A stretch of 64,000 nucleotides of DNA from Flintibacter muris (GTDB lineage: Bacteria > Bacillota > Clostridia > Oscillospirales > Oscillospiraceae), in the NCBI RefSeq assembly GCF_943192995.1, contig NZ_CALPCP010000002.1:186001-250000 (forward strand). Reading direction: 5' to 3'. The position numbers and the translations under genes are program-made. Below, in pieces: positions 25,850 to 35,169 of the stretch; positions within the stretch are counted from its first letter, which is position 1, and each line of letters starts with the position of its first letter. Under the pieces are notes generated by a model. That model did no database searches. It had not been told where the DNA came from and worked only from the letters and a program-made list of their open reading frames with translations.

Positions 25850-27535
25850 ATGAAACCCAAATTTGAAAAGTATATTCCCTTTACTCCCCAGCCCATTCAA
25901 GGCCGCACCTGGCCTGACCGCACCATCACCAGGGCTCCCGTCTGGTGCTCTGTAGACCTGCGGGACGGCAATCAGGCCCTGGTAGACCCCATGAACCTGG
26001 CCGAGAAGCTGGAGTATTTCCATACCCTTGTGGATATCGGTGTGAAGGAGATTGAGATCGGCTTTCCCTCCGCCAGCGAGACGGAGTATGAGATTTGCCG
26101 GGAACTTATCGAGGGGGGCCACATCCCCGACGACGTGACCATCCAGGTGCTGGTCCAGGCCCGGGAACACTTGATCAAGAAGACCTTTGAGGCCATCCAG
26201 GGGGCCAAGAACGTCATTCTCCACTTCTATAACTCCACCTCCACCCTCCAGCGCAAGGTGGTCTTCCACATGGACTGCGAAGGCATCACCAAAATTGCCA
26301 CCGACGCTGCCGATCTGATCTACGAAATGAGCCAGCCCATGATTAAATCCGGTATGAATCTGCGCTTTGAATACTCTCCGGAATCATTTATGGGCACCGA
26401 GATGGACTACGCCGTGGAGATCTGCCAGGCTGTGCTGGACCACCTCCACGCCACCCCGGACAACAAGGTGATCCTCAACCTGCCCACCACCGTGGAGAAC
26501 TGTATGCCCAACCAGTTTGCCGACATGCTGGAGTACTTCATCCGCACCCTTCCCGGCCGGGACAGCGCCATCATCTCCCTCCACCCCCACAACGACCGGG
26601 GCTGCGGCGTGGCCACCACCGAGATGGGCCTGCTGGCCGGGGCCGACCGGGTGGAGGCCACCCTCTTCGGCAACGGCGAGCGCACCGGCAATGTGGACAT
26701 GGTCACCCTGGCCATGAACATGTACACCCAGGGGGTGGACCCGGAGCTGGACTTCTCCAACATCAACAAAATCAAGGAGATGTTTGAGCGGTGTACCAAG
26801 ATGCCTGTGGGCGACCGCCAGCCCTACGCCGGCAAGCTGGTCTTTACCGCCTTCTCCGGCAGTCACCAGGACGCCATCAACAAGGGCGTGCAGTATATGA
26901 AAACCTCAGGCACCCAGTTCTGGGAAATTCCCTACCTGCCCATTGACCCCGCCGACGTGGGCCGGGAGTACGAGCCCATCATCCGCATCAACTCCCAGTC
27001 GGGCAAGGGGGGCGCGGCCTATATCATGGAGCACGACTTCGGCTTCGACCTGCCCAAGTCCATGCACCCCGAGTTTGGCCATATCGTCCAGGTGGAGACC
27101 GACAAGGTGGGCAAGGAGATCGCCCCGGAGCGGATCAACCAGCTGTTCCATCAGGAGTATATCGACGTGAAGGAGCCCTACCAGATGCTGAAGCACTCCT
27201 TCCACGAGACCATCGACGGGGAGGGGCACTCCCACGTGGCCTTCCAGGGCACCCTGCGGCACACCGACACCGTGTTTGAGGTGTCCGGCGAGGGCAACGG
27301 CCCCATTGACGCCTTCTTTAACGCCATCAAGGGGGAGAAGATCGACCGCTTCTCCTTCCTGGACTACTCCTCCCACGCCATCACCGACGGTTCTGACTCC
27401 CAGGGTGTGGCCTATATCCTCCTCCAGGACAAGCGCACCGGTAAGCAGTACTGGGGCGTAGGCCTCAGCCACAACATCAACCTGGCCCCCCTCCGGGCCA
27501 TCCTGGCCGCCATCAACCGGGCTAAAAGAGGGTAA
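25850..27535 (+). CDS. leuA: 2-isopropylmalate synthase
   Basis: 561 residues. It condenses acetyl-CoA with 2-oxoisovalerate, the first step of leucine synthesis. The long LeuA form is shown by the N-terminal PFTPQPIQGRTWPDRTI before the catalytic TIM barrel. CSVDLRDGNQAL (~35-46) has the metal-binding RDGNQ, SLHPHNDRGCGVAT (~242-255) has the HxH metal ligands, and GERTGNVD follows. The C-terminal ~130 residues are the LeuA allosteric domain, where leucine feedback is expected. ATG at 25850 follows AAGGAGG. Expression is governed by the leucine T-box; no leuB, leuC or leuD follows here. Confidence 0.94.
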   Translation: MKPKFEKYIPFTPQPIQGRTWPDRTITRAPVWCSVDLRDGNQALVDPMNLAEKLEYFHTLVDIGVKEIEIGFPSASETEYEICRELIEGGHIPDDVTIQVLVQAREHLIKKTFEAIQGAKNVILHFYNSTSTLQRKVVFHMDCEGITKIATDAADLIYEMSQPMIKSGMNLRFEYSPESFMGTEMDYAVEICQAVLDHLHATPDNKVILNLPTTVENCMPNQFADMLEYFIRTLPGRDSAIISLHPHNDRGCGVATTEMGLLAGADRVEATLFGNGERTGNVDMVTLAMNMYTQGVDPELDFSNINKIKEMFERCTKMPVGDRQPYAGKLVFTAFSGSHQDAINKGVQYMKTSGTQFWEIPYLPIDPADVGREYEPIIRINSQSGKGGAAYIMEHDFGFDLPKSMHPEFGHIVQVETDKVGKEIAPERINQLFHQEYIDVKEPYQMLKHSFHETIDGEGHSHVAFQGTLRHTDTVFEVSGEGNGPIDAFFNAIKGEKIDRFSFLDYSSHAITDGSDSQGVAYILLQDKRTGKQYWGVGLSHNINLAPLRAILAAINRAKRG

Positions 27536-27800
27536 ATGGAGCACAATGTGCGGATATCGAAAAGCCTCCCTCCTTGAGGGAGCCTAAAGATTGAACAGGA
27601 GTTTGTTTGGCAAGCGGCGGCGGTACCCTTAAAAAATCAAGGGTACCGCTGCCCCGCTGCTGACGCGGGCAGAGTGGTCGATTTTCCCAATCTTTCTTTT
27701 GCTCGCCCCTTTATCTTTGTTCGAAACGTAAATACTTTGAAAATAAAGACCAGCTTTCAGCAGGAAAAGATGGAAAACAAGCCCGTTTGAGCCCAAATAG
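27536..27800. other. Intergenic region with hairpins, no gene seen
   Basis: GCCTCCCTCCTTGAGGGAGCC (27566-27586) resembles the end unit of the second repeat family. A second hairpin pairs GCGGTACCCTT with AAGGGTACCGC (27620-27630 with 27639-27649) and may end the leuA transcript although it lacks a T run. No supported reading frame occurs. Confidence 0.5.
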
Positions 27801-27803
27801 AGG

Positions 27804-27831
27804 TTGACAAAATATCATTTTTTGTTAAAAT
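27804..27831 (+). promoter_or_regulatory. Promoter of the DUF3798 ABC operon
   Basis: TTGACA (27804-27809), a 16-bp spacer and TAAAAT (27826-27831). The leader to the start codon is ~97 nt. Confidence 0.8.
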
Positions 27832-27843
27832 AGAGAGAAGTCG

Positions 27844-27886
27844 AAAAAGGCGTGCGCCTTTTTCCTCTGTACCAAGGTACAGAGAG
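27844..27886 (+). promoter_or_regulatory. Two adjacent leader hairpins, attenuator-like
   Basis: AAAAAGGCG/CGCCTTTTT (27844-27852 with 27855-27863) resembles an early intrinsic terminator. CTCTGTACC/GGTACAGAG (27866-27874 with 27877-27885) follows at once. They occupy the start of the ABC-operon transcript. No known riboswitch class was recognised. Confidence 0.5.
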
Positions 27887-27934
27887 ATTTTTCTGTGCGC
27901 CCTAAGACACAAGGTACTTTTTAGGAGGTATACA

Positions 27935-29200
27935 ATGAAAAAGAGGATCAGCATGCTGTTGGCCTGCGCCATGATGCTCGCTCTGGTGAGCTGCGGCGGC
28001 GGGAACAACAACACCCCCAGCACTCCCAGCACCAGCGGCTCCAACCCCTCCAGCGCCAGCGGTTCCACCACCGGCGGCGACACCGCCGAGGACTACCACA
28101 TTGGCATCATCACCGGCTCCGTCTCCCAGTCTGAGGACGACCGCCGGGGCGCCGAGGCCTTCCAGGCCAAGTACGGCGAGGACATGGTCAAGCTGGACAT
28201 CTACCCCGACAACTTCACCGAAGAGCTGGAGACCACCATTCAGAAGATCGTCAACATGGCTGACGACCCTCTGATGAAGGCTATCATTGTCAACCAGGCC
28301 GTTCCCGGCACCACCGAGGCCTTCCGCAAGGTGAAGGAGATGCGCCCTGACATCATCTGCATCGCAGGCGAGGGCCACGAGGACCTGCCCGAGATCGGCT
28401 CCGCCGCCGACCTGGTCTGCAACAACGACTTTGTCTCCCGCGGCTATCTGATTATCCGCACCGCCCACGAGTTGGGCGCCGACACCTTTGTCCACATCTC
28501 CTTCCCCCGGCACATGGCCTATGAGACCATGAGCCGCCGTGTGGCCGTCATGCGTGAGGCCTGCAAGGAGTTCGACATGGAGTTCTTCCTTGAGACCGCT
28601 CCCGACCCCACCTCCGACGTGGGCGTGCCCGGCGCTCAGGCCTATATTCTGGAGAATGTCCCCGCCTGGGTTGACAAGTACGGCACCAAGGCCGCTTACT
28701 TCTGCACCAACGACGCCCACACCGAGCCCCTGCTGAAGCAGCTGGTTGAGTACGGCGGCTACTTCATTGAGGCCGACCTGCCCTCCCCCCTGATGGGTTA
28801 TCCCGGCGCTCTGGGTCTGGACCTGACCGAGGAGGCCGGCGACTTTGAGAAGATCCTGGCCAAGGTGGAGTCCACCCTGGTGGAGAAGGGCTGCGCCGAC
28901 CGCTTCGGCACCTGGGCCTACTCCTATGGCTACACCCTGTCCGCCGGTCTGGCTGAGCATGCCAAGAACGTGATCGACGGCAAGAGCGAGATCACCGACA
29001 TGGACGCTGTGGCTGAGGCCCTGAACGTCTATTCCCCCAACGCCCAGTGGAACGGCGCGGGCTACACCAACGCCACCACCGGCGTCAAGTCTGACAATGT
29101 GTTCCTGATCTATCAGGACACCTATATCATGGGCAATCCCGGCCACTATATGGGCAACGCCGACGTGGAGATTCCCGAGAAGTACTTCACCGTCAGCTAA
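27935..29200 (+). CDS. DUF3798 substrate-binding lipoprotein
   Basis: 421 residues. A lipoprotein signal peptide with lipobox ALVSC (Cys at ~21) is followed by a Gly/Ser/Thr/Pro/Asn linker (~22-52). The body is a type I periplasmic-binding fold (DYHIGIITGSVSQSEDDRRGAEAF, KAIIVNQAVPGTTEAF, AAYFCTNDAHTEPL). It matches the DUF3798 family, binding proteins found with sugar/nucleoside-type ABC transporters in anaerobes; the ligand is unknown. ATG at 27935 follows AGGAGG. Codon use is strongly biased, as for highly expressed genes. A terminator separates it from the ATPase gene, which would give an excess of binding protein. Confidence 0.88.
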   Translation: MKKRISMLLACAMMLALVSCGGGNNNTPSTPSTSGSNPSSASGSTTGGDTAEDYHIGIITGSVSQSEDDRRGAEAFQAKYGEDMVKLDIYPDNFTEELETTIQKIVNMADDPLMKAIIVNQAVPGTTEAFRKVKEMRPDIICIAGEGHEDLPEIGSAADLVCNNDFVSRGYLIIRTAHELGADTFVHISFPRHMAYETMSRRVAVMREACKEFDMEFFLETAPDPTSDVGVPGAQAYILENVPAWVDKYGTKAAYFCTNDAHTEPLLKQLVEYGGYFIEADLPSPLMGYPGALGLDLTEEAGDFEKILAKVESTLVEKGCADRFGTWAYSYGYTLSAGLAEHAKNVIDGKSEITDMDAVAEALNVYSPNAQWNGAGYTNATTGVKSDNVFLIYQDTYIMGNPGHYMGNADVEIPEKYFTVS

Positions 29201-29222
29201 TCAAACAGGCAAACGACACCAG

Positions 29223-29258
29223 ACGGGGAGGAGGACAGTTCCTCCTCCCCGTTTTCAG
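29223..29258 (+). terminator. Internal terminator between binding protein and ATPase genes
   Basis: A perfect 12-bp stem ACGGGGAGGAGG/CCTCCTCCCCGT (29223-29234 with 29241-29252) is followed by TTTCAG. The short T run suggests partial termination. Confidence 0.7.
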
Positions 29259-29298
29259 TTCAGTGAAATGTGTACAAACGGATAGGTAGGGCAGATGT

Positions 29299-30900
29299 AT
29301 GACAAATAACAGCACTCCCTTGCTTCAAATGCAAAACATTAAAAAGGACTTTTTCGGCAACCAGGTCCTCACCGACATCAACTTTACCCTGGGCGCCGGA
29401 CAGGTGCTGGGCCTGTGCGGCGAAAACGGCGCGGGCAAAAGCACGCTTATGAAGATTCTCTTTGGCATGGACGTGATCCGGGAGACCGGCGGCTACGGCG
29501 GCAGCGTCCTCATTAACGGCGAGAAGGTGCAGTTCAACAGCCCCTTTGACGCTTTGAAGGCGGGTATCGGCATGGTGCATCAGGAGTTTTCCCTGATTCC
29601 CGGCTTTACCGCCACAGAAAATATCCTCCTGAATCGGGAGCCCCAAAAGAAGAGTATTGTTTCAGAGGTGTTCGGCGAACGGCTGAACACACTGGATTAT
29701 AAAGAGATGGACCGCCGCTCCGGCGCGGCCATTGAGAAGATGGGCGTCCAGATCGACGCCAAGATGACCATCAGCAATATGCCTGTGGGGCACAAGCAGT
29801 TTACCGAGATTGCCCGTGAGTTGAGCAAGGATCAGCTGAAGCTGCTGATTCTGGACGAGCCCACCGCCGTGCTGACGGAGAAGGAGGCCGAGGCCCTGCT
29901 GGACTCCATCCGGGGCATGGCCGCCCAGGGCATTTCGGTCATCTTCATTACCCACCGCCTCCACGAGATTCTGGCCGTGTGCGACAAGGTGGTGGTCATG
30001 CGGGACGGCCATGTGGTCCGTGACGTCCCCTCGCAGGAGACCAGCGTGGAGGACATCACCCGCTGGATGGTGGGCCGTGACGTGCAGCAGAGCGCCGCCC
30101 CTGTCCAGACCCAAACCCAGAGCACCCCCTCCAGCTCCAAAACCATCATGTCCATCAAAAAGCTGTGGGTGGACATGCCCGGCGAGACGGTGCGGGATGT
30201 CACCCTGGACATTAGAGAAGGGGAGATTCTGGGCATTGGCGGCCTGGCCGGCCAGGGCAAGCTGGGCATCCCCAACGGCGTTATGGGCCTGTACGAGGCC
30301 GGCGGCACCGTGGAGTTTGACGGCAAAGTAATTCCCCTGAACAATCCCCGCAAGTGCCTGGACGCCTCCCTGGCCTTTGTGTCGGAGGACCGGCGGGAGG
30401 TGGGACTGCTGCTGGACGAGAGTTTGGAGTGGAACGTGGCCTTCCCCGCCATGCAGATCCAGAACAAGTTTTTAAAAAACCTGCTGGGCGGCCTGATTAA
30501 ATGGCGGGACGAGAAGGGCATCCATAAGGTAACCCAGAAGTATATTGACGATTTGCAGATCAAATGCACCAGCTCCAGGCAGAAGGCCAAGGAGCTGTCC
30601 GGCGGCAACCAGCAGAAGGTGTGTCTGGCCAAGGCCTTTGCCCTGGAGCCCAAGTTCCTCTTTGTGTCGGAGCCCACCCGGGGCATTGACGTAGGCGCCA
30701 AGGCGCTGGTGCTGGAGTCGCTGAAGCAGTTCAACCGGGACAGCGGCGTCACTGTGGTGATGATCTCCTCCGAGCTGGAGGAGCTGCGGCAGACCTGTGA
30801 CCGCGTCGCCATCGTCTCCGGCGGCCGGGTGGCGGGCATCCTGCCCGCGTCCGCCTCCTCGGAGGAATTCGGCCTGCTGATGGTCAGTCAGGTTATATAA
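29299..30900 (+). CDS. Sugar/nucleoside-type ABC transporter ATP-binding protein (duplicated ATPase)
   Basis: 533 residues with two fused nucleotide-binding domains like RbsA/MglA. Domain 1 (1-260): Walker A GENGAGKST (41-49), Q-loop MVHQEFSL, Walker B LLILDEPTAVLT; the signature is degenerate. Domain 2 (~280-530): degenerate Walker A GLAGQGKLG, a proper signature LSGGNQQKVCLAK and switch region FVSEPTRGIDVGAK. One competent and one degenerate site is normal for this class. It energises uptake through the two permeases that follow. ATG at 29299; GTAGGGC precedes. Confidence 0.9.
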   Translation: MTNNSTPLLQMQNIKKDFFGNQVLTDINFTLGAGQVLGLCGENGAGKSTLMKILFGMDVIRETGGYGGSVLINGEKVQFNSPFDALKAGIGMVHQEFSLIPGFTATENILLNREPQKKSIVSEVFGERLNTLDYKEMDRRSGAAIEKMGVQIDAKMTISNMPVGHKQFTEIARELSKDQLKLLILDEPTAVLTEKEAEALLDSIRGMAAQGISVIFITHRLHEILAVCDKVVVMRDGHVVRDVPSQETSVEDITRWMVGRDVQQSAAPVQTQTQSTPSSSKTIMSIKKLWVDMPGETVRDVTLDIREGEILGIGGLAGQGKLGIPNGVMGLYEAGGTVEFDGKVIPLNNPRKCLDASLAFVSEDRREVGLLLDESLEWNVAFPAMQIQNKFLKNLLGGLIKWRDEKGIHKVTQKYIDDLQIKCTSSRQKAKELSGGNQQKVCLAKAFALEPKFLFVSEPTRGIDVGAKALVLESLKQFNRDSGVTVVMISSELEELRQTCDRVAIVSGGRVAGILPASASSEEFGLLMVSQVI

Positions 30901-30912
30901 AGGAGGGGCGAA

Positions 30913-32028
30913 ATGGGAACATCAAATAAGGCGGCTACACTGGAAAAAAGCCGCTTGCAGACTATGGCGGCGGAGTACGGTGTGCCCCGGATGATTATCA
31001 CCGGCTTTTTGCTGCTGCTGCTTGTCATGGCCCCCTTTGTGGGCGTCAACCTCCCCATGCAGATTACCAACATTATCAACCGCTTCAGCTGGAACGCGGT
31101 GCTGGTGCTGGCCATGGTGCCCATGATTCACTCAGGCTGCGGACTGAACTTCGGCCTGCCCCTGGGGGTAATCTCCGGACTGCTGGGGGGCACCCTGTCC
31201 ATCCAGCTGGGCTTTACCGGCAGCATGAGCTTTGTAGTGGCGGTCCTTATCGCAACCCCCTTCGCCGTGATCTTCGGCCTGGGCTATGGCTGGCTGCTGA
31301 ACAAGATCAAGGGCGGCGAGATGATGATCGCCACCTATGTGGGCCTGTCCATCATCTCCTTTATGTGCATGATGTGGCTGCTGCTGCCCTACAACAGCCC
31401 CACCATGGTGTACGGCCTGTCGGCCAACGGCCTGCGGCCCACCATCTCTCTGGACGGCTTTTATAATCAGGCGCTGGCCAAGTTCTTGGAGATTGACTTT
31501 GAAAAAATTGCCCAGGCGCGGGGCATCAGCCTGGGCTGGCTGGAGTATATCAAGATTCCCACGGGCTCGCTGCTGATGTTCGCACTGCTGGCCGTTCTGA
31601 TGTGGGCCTTCCTTCACACCAAGACGGGCACCGCCATGACGGCGGTGGGGTCCAACCCCAACTTTGCCCGGGCTGCCGGTATCAATGTGGACCGCGTGCG
31701 GACCCTGTCGGTGGTCATGTCCACCTGGCTGGGGGCTATGGGCATCCTGATCTATCAGCAGGGCTTTGGCTTTATCCAGCTCTATACCGCCCCCAACAAC
31801 CTGACCCTGCCCACTGTGTCCGCCATCCTGATCGGCGGCGCGCTGGTAAATAAGGCCACAATCGGCAACGTGATTATCGGCACTATCCTGTTTCAGGGCA
31901 TGGTAACCATGACTCCCACAGTAATGAACGCTATGGTCCATATGGATATGAGCGAGGTCATCCGGAGCATTGTCTCCAACGGTATGATCCTCTACGCCCT
32001 GACCAGAAAGCAGGAGGGAACAAAATGA
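30913..32028 (+). CDS. ABC transporter permease 1 (BPD_transp_2 type)
   Basis: 371 residues with about 8-10 hydrophobic helices, of the RbsC/YufP/LivH permease family. Conserved GTAMTAVGSNPNFARAAGINVDRVR (~235-258) is the family cytoplasmic loop. AGGAGG lies 8 nt before ATG. Its stop overlaps the next ATG by 4 nt (ATGA). It forms a heterodimeric channel with permease 2. Confidence 0.9.
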   Translation: MGTSNKAATLEKSRLQTMAAEYGVPRMIITGFLLLLLVMAPFVGVNLPMQITNIINRFSWNAVLVLAMVPMIHSGCGLNFGLPLGVISGLLGGTLSIQLGFTGSMSFVVAVLIATPFAVIFGLGYGWLLNKIKGGEMMIATYVGLSIISFMCMMWLLLPYNSPTMVYGLSANGLRPTISLDGFYNQALAKFLEIDFEKIAQARGISLGWLEYIKIPTGSLLMFALLAVLMWAFLHTKTGTAMTAVGSNPNFARAAGINVDRVRTLSVVMSTWLGAMGILIYQQGFGFIQLYTAPNNLTLPTVSAILIGGALVNKATIGNVIIGTILFQGMVTMTPTVMNAMVHMDMSEVIRSIVSNGMILYALTRKQEGTK

Positions 32029-33158
32029 GTAAGAACAAAAATGTCCCTCTGGACAAACGTGCTTTGGAGCTGGTGCGCAACAACGCCGTGCCCATCATGT
32101 TCATTATCATCTGCGCCATCTTTATCCCCATGGCCGGCTTTACCCCCGGCTACCTGATAAACGAGATCATCACCCGTATGGGGCGCAACCTGTTCCTGGT
32201 GCTCTGCCTGCTCTTCCCCATCATGGCGGGCATGGGCATGAACTTTGCCATGACCCTGGGCGCCATGGGCGCTGAGCTGGCCATCATCCTGGTAGCGGAC
32301 TGGCAGATCTGGGGCATCCCCGGCGTGGTGCTGGCCATGATTTTGTCCATCCCCTTCTCCGCGGTGCTGGGGCTGGTATGCGGCGCGATTTTAAACATGG
32401 CCAAGGGCCGGGAGATGATTACCGGCTATATCCTGAACTTCTTCATGGGCAGCGGTATCTATATGATGATCGTGCTGTATATCATGGGCCCCATCATTCC
32501 CATTGCCCACTCCAGCATTATGCTCCCCCGGGGCTACGGCATCCGGAACACGGTCAGTCTGCTGAACATGCGTCAGTGCCTGGATGATCTGCTGGCCATC
32601 CGGATCCAGGGTGTAAAAATTCCTGTGCTCACCTTTATTCTGGTGGGACTGTTCTGCCTGTTCATTGTCTGGTTCCGGCGCACCAAGCTGGGCCAGGACA
32701 TGCGGGCCGTGGGCCAGGACATGGAGGTGGCCCGGGCCGCCGGCATCAAGGTGGACCGCACCCGCCTGATCTCCATTATGATGTCCACTGTTTTCGCCGG
32801 CTTCGGCATGGTCATCTATCTGCAAAACATGGGCAACCTGCCCACCTATACCGGACACAGCCAGATCGGTATGTTCTGTATTGCGGCCCTGCTGATTGGC
32901 GGCGCCTCGGTGGAGAAGGCCTCTATTGGCAACGCCTTCCTGGGTGTGATTTTGTTCCACCTGATGTTTATCGTGGCCCCCAACGCCGGCGGCTTTATCA
33001 CCGGTGACTCCATGGTGGGCGAATACTTCCGGGTGTTTATGTCCTACGGCATCATCACCATCGCCCTTATCATGTATGAGGCCAAAAAGCGGATGAACAA
33101 GAGCAAGGCCGGCCGTGAGCTGGCCCAGGCCCAGAGAGAGGGGGAGGGCGCGCAATGA
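32025..33158 (+). CDS. ABC transporter permease 2 (BPD_transp_2 type)
   Basis: 377 residues, hydrophobic, homologous in layout to permease 1; the loop TKLGQDMRAVGQDMEVARAAG (~222-242) marks the same family. Helices are rich in Met and Gly (IMAGMGMNFAMTLGAMGAE). The overlaps with its neighbours (4 nt both sides) show translational coupling. Confidence 0.9.
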   Translation: MSKNKNVPLDKRALELVRNNAVPIMFIIICAIFIPMAGFTPGYLINEIITRMGRNLFLVLCLLFPIMAGMGMNFAMTLGAMGAELAIILVADWQIWGIPGVVLAMILSIPFSAVLGLVCGAILNMAKGREMITGYILNFFMGSGIYMMIVLYIMGPIIPIAHSSIMLPRGYGIRNTVSLLNMRQCLDDLLAIRIQGVKIPVLTFILVGLFCLFIVWFRRTKLGQDMRAVGQDMEVARAAGIKVDRTRLISIMMSTVFAGFGMVIYLQNMGNLPTYTGHSQIGMFCIAALLIGGASVEKASIGNAFLGVILFHLMFIVAPNAGGFITGDSMVGEYFRVFMSYGIITIALIMYEAKKRMNKSKAGRELAQAQREGEGAQ

Positions 33159-33649
33159 AATCCAAACGCAGAATTGTTTTTATCCTCCTCACCGTGCTGC
33201 TTCTGGTGGCAATCTCCGCCTGCATGATGGTTATTGGCCGTGGACACACCGTCTACTTTGACAACAAGACCCTGGAGGGCTACGAGGGCCAGGATTACAA
33301 GGCCTTTGAGCGTATTGTGGTCAGCGTCAAGGGCGAGGAAGTGGCCAAGCTGGGCAAGCGGGAACGGGGCATGTCCATCTGGATCGGGCAGAATTTTAAA
33401 ATGGTTCTTGAGATTACAGAAAACAAGGGCGACGAGCCGGTGGTCAAGGAGATCAGCATCAATCTGCCCTATGATATGGACGGCATTGTCATCAATCTGC
33501 CTGCCTATCTGGCCGGCCTGCCCGAGGAGGCCTGGCTGTCTGAGTTTGTCCCCGCCGTAACGGAGGAGCCTGTGGAGGAGGACCCCACCATTGGCGACGA
33601 GTTCGGCCTGGACGGCGATCTCACCGGCGACCTGGTGGGCGACATCTAA
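33155..33649 (+). CDS. Small membrane-anchored protein of the ABC operon (DUF6672-like)
   Basis: 164 residues. The N-terminal helix (IVFILLTVLLLVAISACMMV) is a signal anchor; the Cys may or may not be lipidated. A small extracytoplasmic beta-rich domain follows (YFDNKTLEGYEGQDYKAFE), then an acidic Asp/Glu/Gly-rich tail. I believe it resembles DUF6672, which accompanies DUF3798 transporters, but the name is from memory. It overlaps permease 2 by 4 nt and is the last transport gene. A role as an accessory to the importer is inferred from position only. Confidence 0.75.
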   Translation: MKSKRRIVFILLTVLLLVAISACMMVIGRGHTVYFDNKTLEGYEGQDYKAFERIVVSVKGEEVAKLGKRERGMSIWIGQNFKMVLEITENKGDEPVVKEISINLPYDMDGIVINLPAYLAGLPEEAWLSEFVPAVTEEPVEEDPTIGDEFGLDGDLTGDLVGDI

Positions 33650-33660
33650 ACCAAACCCAT

Positions 33661-33692
33661 AGGACCGCCCCGCGTTTACGGTGGGACGGTCC
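33661..33692 (+). terminator. Hairpin between the ABC operon and pepD
   Basis: GGACCGCCC/GGGACGGTCC stem with no strong T run. It may attenuate read-through into pepD. Confidence 0.5.
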
Positions 33693-33716
33693 ATGTTATG
33701 TAAGGAGGAAAAATCC

Positions 33717-35165
33717 ATGGCAGTGTTATCCGGGCTGGAGCCCAAGAAGGTATTTGAGTATTTTGAAAAGCTGTGCGCTGTCCCCCACGGCAGCCACAAC
33801 ACCAAGCAGATCAGCGACCTGTGCGTCCGTTTTGCCCAGGAGCTGGGTCTGCGCTGGCGGCAGGATGAGGTCAACAACGTGATTATCTGGAAGGATGCCT
33901 CCCCCGGCTACGAAAACGCCGCCCCCATCATCCTCCAGGGCCACATTGACATGGTGTGCGTCAAGACTGAGGACAACCCCAAGGACATGGCCAAGGAGGG
34001 CATTGACCTGGTCACCGACGGGGAGTGGGTCTGGGCGGACCGGACCTCTTTAGGTGGGGACAACGGCATTGCCGTGGCCATGATTCTGGCCATTCTGGCT
34101 GACGGCGATCTGCCCCATCCCCCTTTGGAGGCGCTGTTCACCGTGGACGAGGAGGTGGGCATGGACGGGGCCTTTGCTCTGGACTGCTCCGATTTAAAGG
34201 GGCGCAAGCTGGTCAACCTGGACTCTGAGGAGGAGGGGGTCTTTACCGTCTCCTGCGCCGGCGGCGTGCGGCTGGACTGCTTTCTGGCCGGGGAGCAGCG
34301 CCCTCTGAACGGGGAGACAGGCTATATGATTACTCTGGACGGCCTGCTGGGCGGGCACTCCGGGGCTGAGATTCACAAGGGCCGGGCCTCCGCCAACCAG
34401 GTGATGGGCCGGGTGCTGTGCAGCGCCATGGAGCGCGTCCCCGGTCTGCGGCTCAACGATGTCCGGGGGGGCAGATTTGACAATGTGATCTGCTCTAAAA
34501 ATCAGGCCAAAGTGGCTGTGCCGGCGGACCAAGCCGGGGAGCTGGAGTGCTTTGTCCAGGAATTTGACGCTGTTTTGAAAAACGAGTACGCCGGCTGTGA
34601 TGATAACATCAGCCTGACCTGCCGGCAGCTTGCCCTGGAGGGCGCTCTGACTCAGGAGGTGACGGCCAACATTCTGCGTACTCTGCTGGTCGTCCCCCAG
34701 GGGGTTCAGGCTATGAATGTGGACTTCCCCGGCCTGGTACAGACCTCCCTGAATCTGGGCATCATGGGCATGGAGGAGGACGGGCTCCATTTCAGCCTCT
34801 CCATCCGCTCCTGCATCGCCTCTCAAAAGGCTATGATGGTCCAGCGCATCCGGGCCATTCTGGCGCTGGGCGGGGGCACTGTGTCAGAGCGCAGCGACTA
34901 CCCTGGTTGGCAGTATGCCAGAGAATCCGCCCTGCGGGAGGATGTCCTGGCCGTTTACAAGGAGGTCTGCGGCAAGGACGGCACCATTGAGGCCACCCAC
35001 GGCGGCCTGGAGTGCGGATTGTTTATTGAAAAAATGCCCGGCCTGGACGTCATCTCCATGGGCCCGGAGCTCCACGACGTCCACTCTGTACAGGAGCGGC
35101 TGAATGTGGCCTCCACCCGGCGGGTCTACGAGGTGACCTGCAAGCTGCTGGAGCGCAGCAGATAA
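33717..35165 (+). CDS. pepD: Aminoacyl-histidine dipeptidase (M20/PepD family)
   Basis: 482 residues, usual length for cytosolic PepD, a dizinc peptidase that hydrolyses Xaa-His and other dipeptides. Metal and catalytic motifs: GHIDMVC (~79-85), TSLGGDNGIAVA (~117-128) and TVDEEVGMDGA (~146-156); GGHSGAEIHKGRA (~220-232) and THGGLECGLF (~433-442) supply the dimer-interface and last metal ligands. ATG at 33717 follows TAAGGAGG. It lies 68 bp past the transporter genes in the same direction, so the importer may deliver peptide-like ligands, but this is inference. Confidence 0.92.
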   Translation: MAVLSGLEPKKVFEYFEKLCAVPHGSHNTKQISDLCVRFAQELGLRWRQDEVNNVIIWKDASPGYENAAPIILQGHIDMVCVKTEDNPKDMAKEGIDLVTDGEWVWADRTSLGGDNGIAVAMILAILADGDLPHPPLEALFTVDEEVGMDGAFALDCSDLKGRKLVNLDSEEEGVFTVSCAGGVRLDCFLAGEQRPLNGETGYMITLDGLLGGHSGAEIHKGRASANQVMGRVLCSAMERVPGLRLNDVRGGRFDNVICSKNQAKVAVPADQAGELECFVQEFDAVLKNEYAGCDDNISLTCRQLALEGALTQEVTANILRTLLVVPQGVQAMNVDFPGLVQTSLNLGIMGMEEDGLHFSLSIRSCIASQKAMMVQRIRAILALGGGTVSERSDYPGWQYARESALREDVLAVYKEVCGKDGTIEATHGGLECGLFIEKMPGLDVISMGPELHDVHSVQERLNVASTRRVYEVTCKLLERSR

Positions 35166-35169
35166 CGCC

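Noticed and set aside
27620-27649. Hairpin after leuA as a riboswitch or attenuator
   Set aside because: Simple perfect stem without T run or conserved aptamer sequence; most likely a terminator-like or repeat-derived structure.
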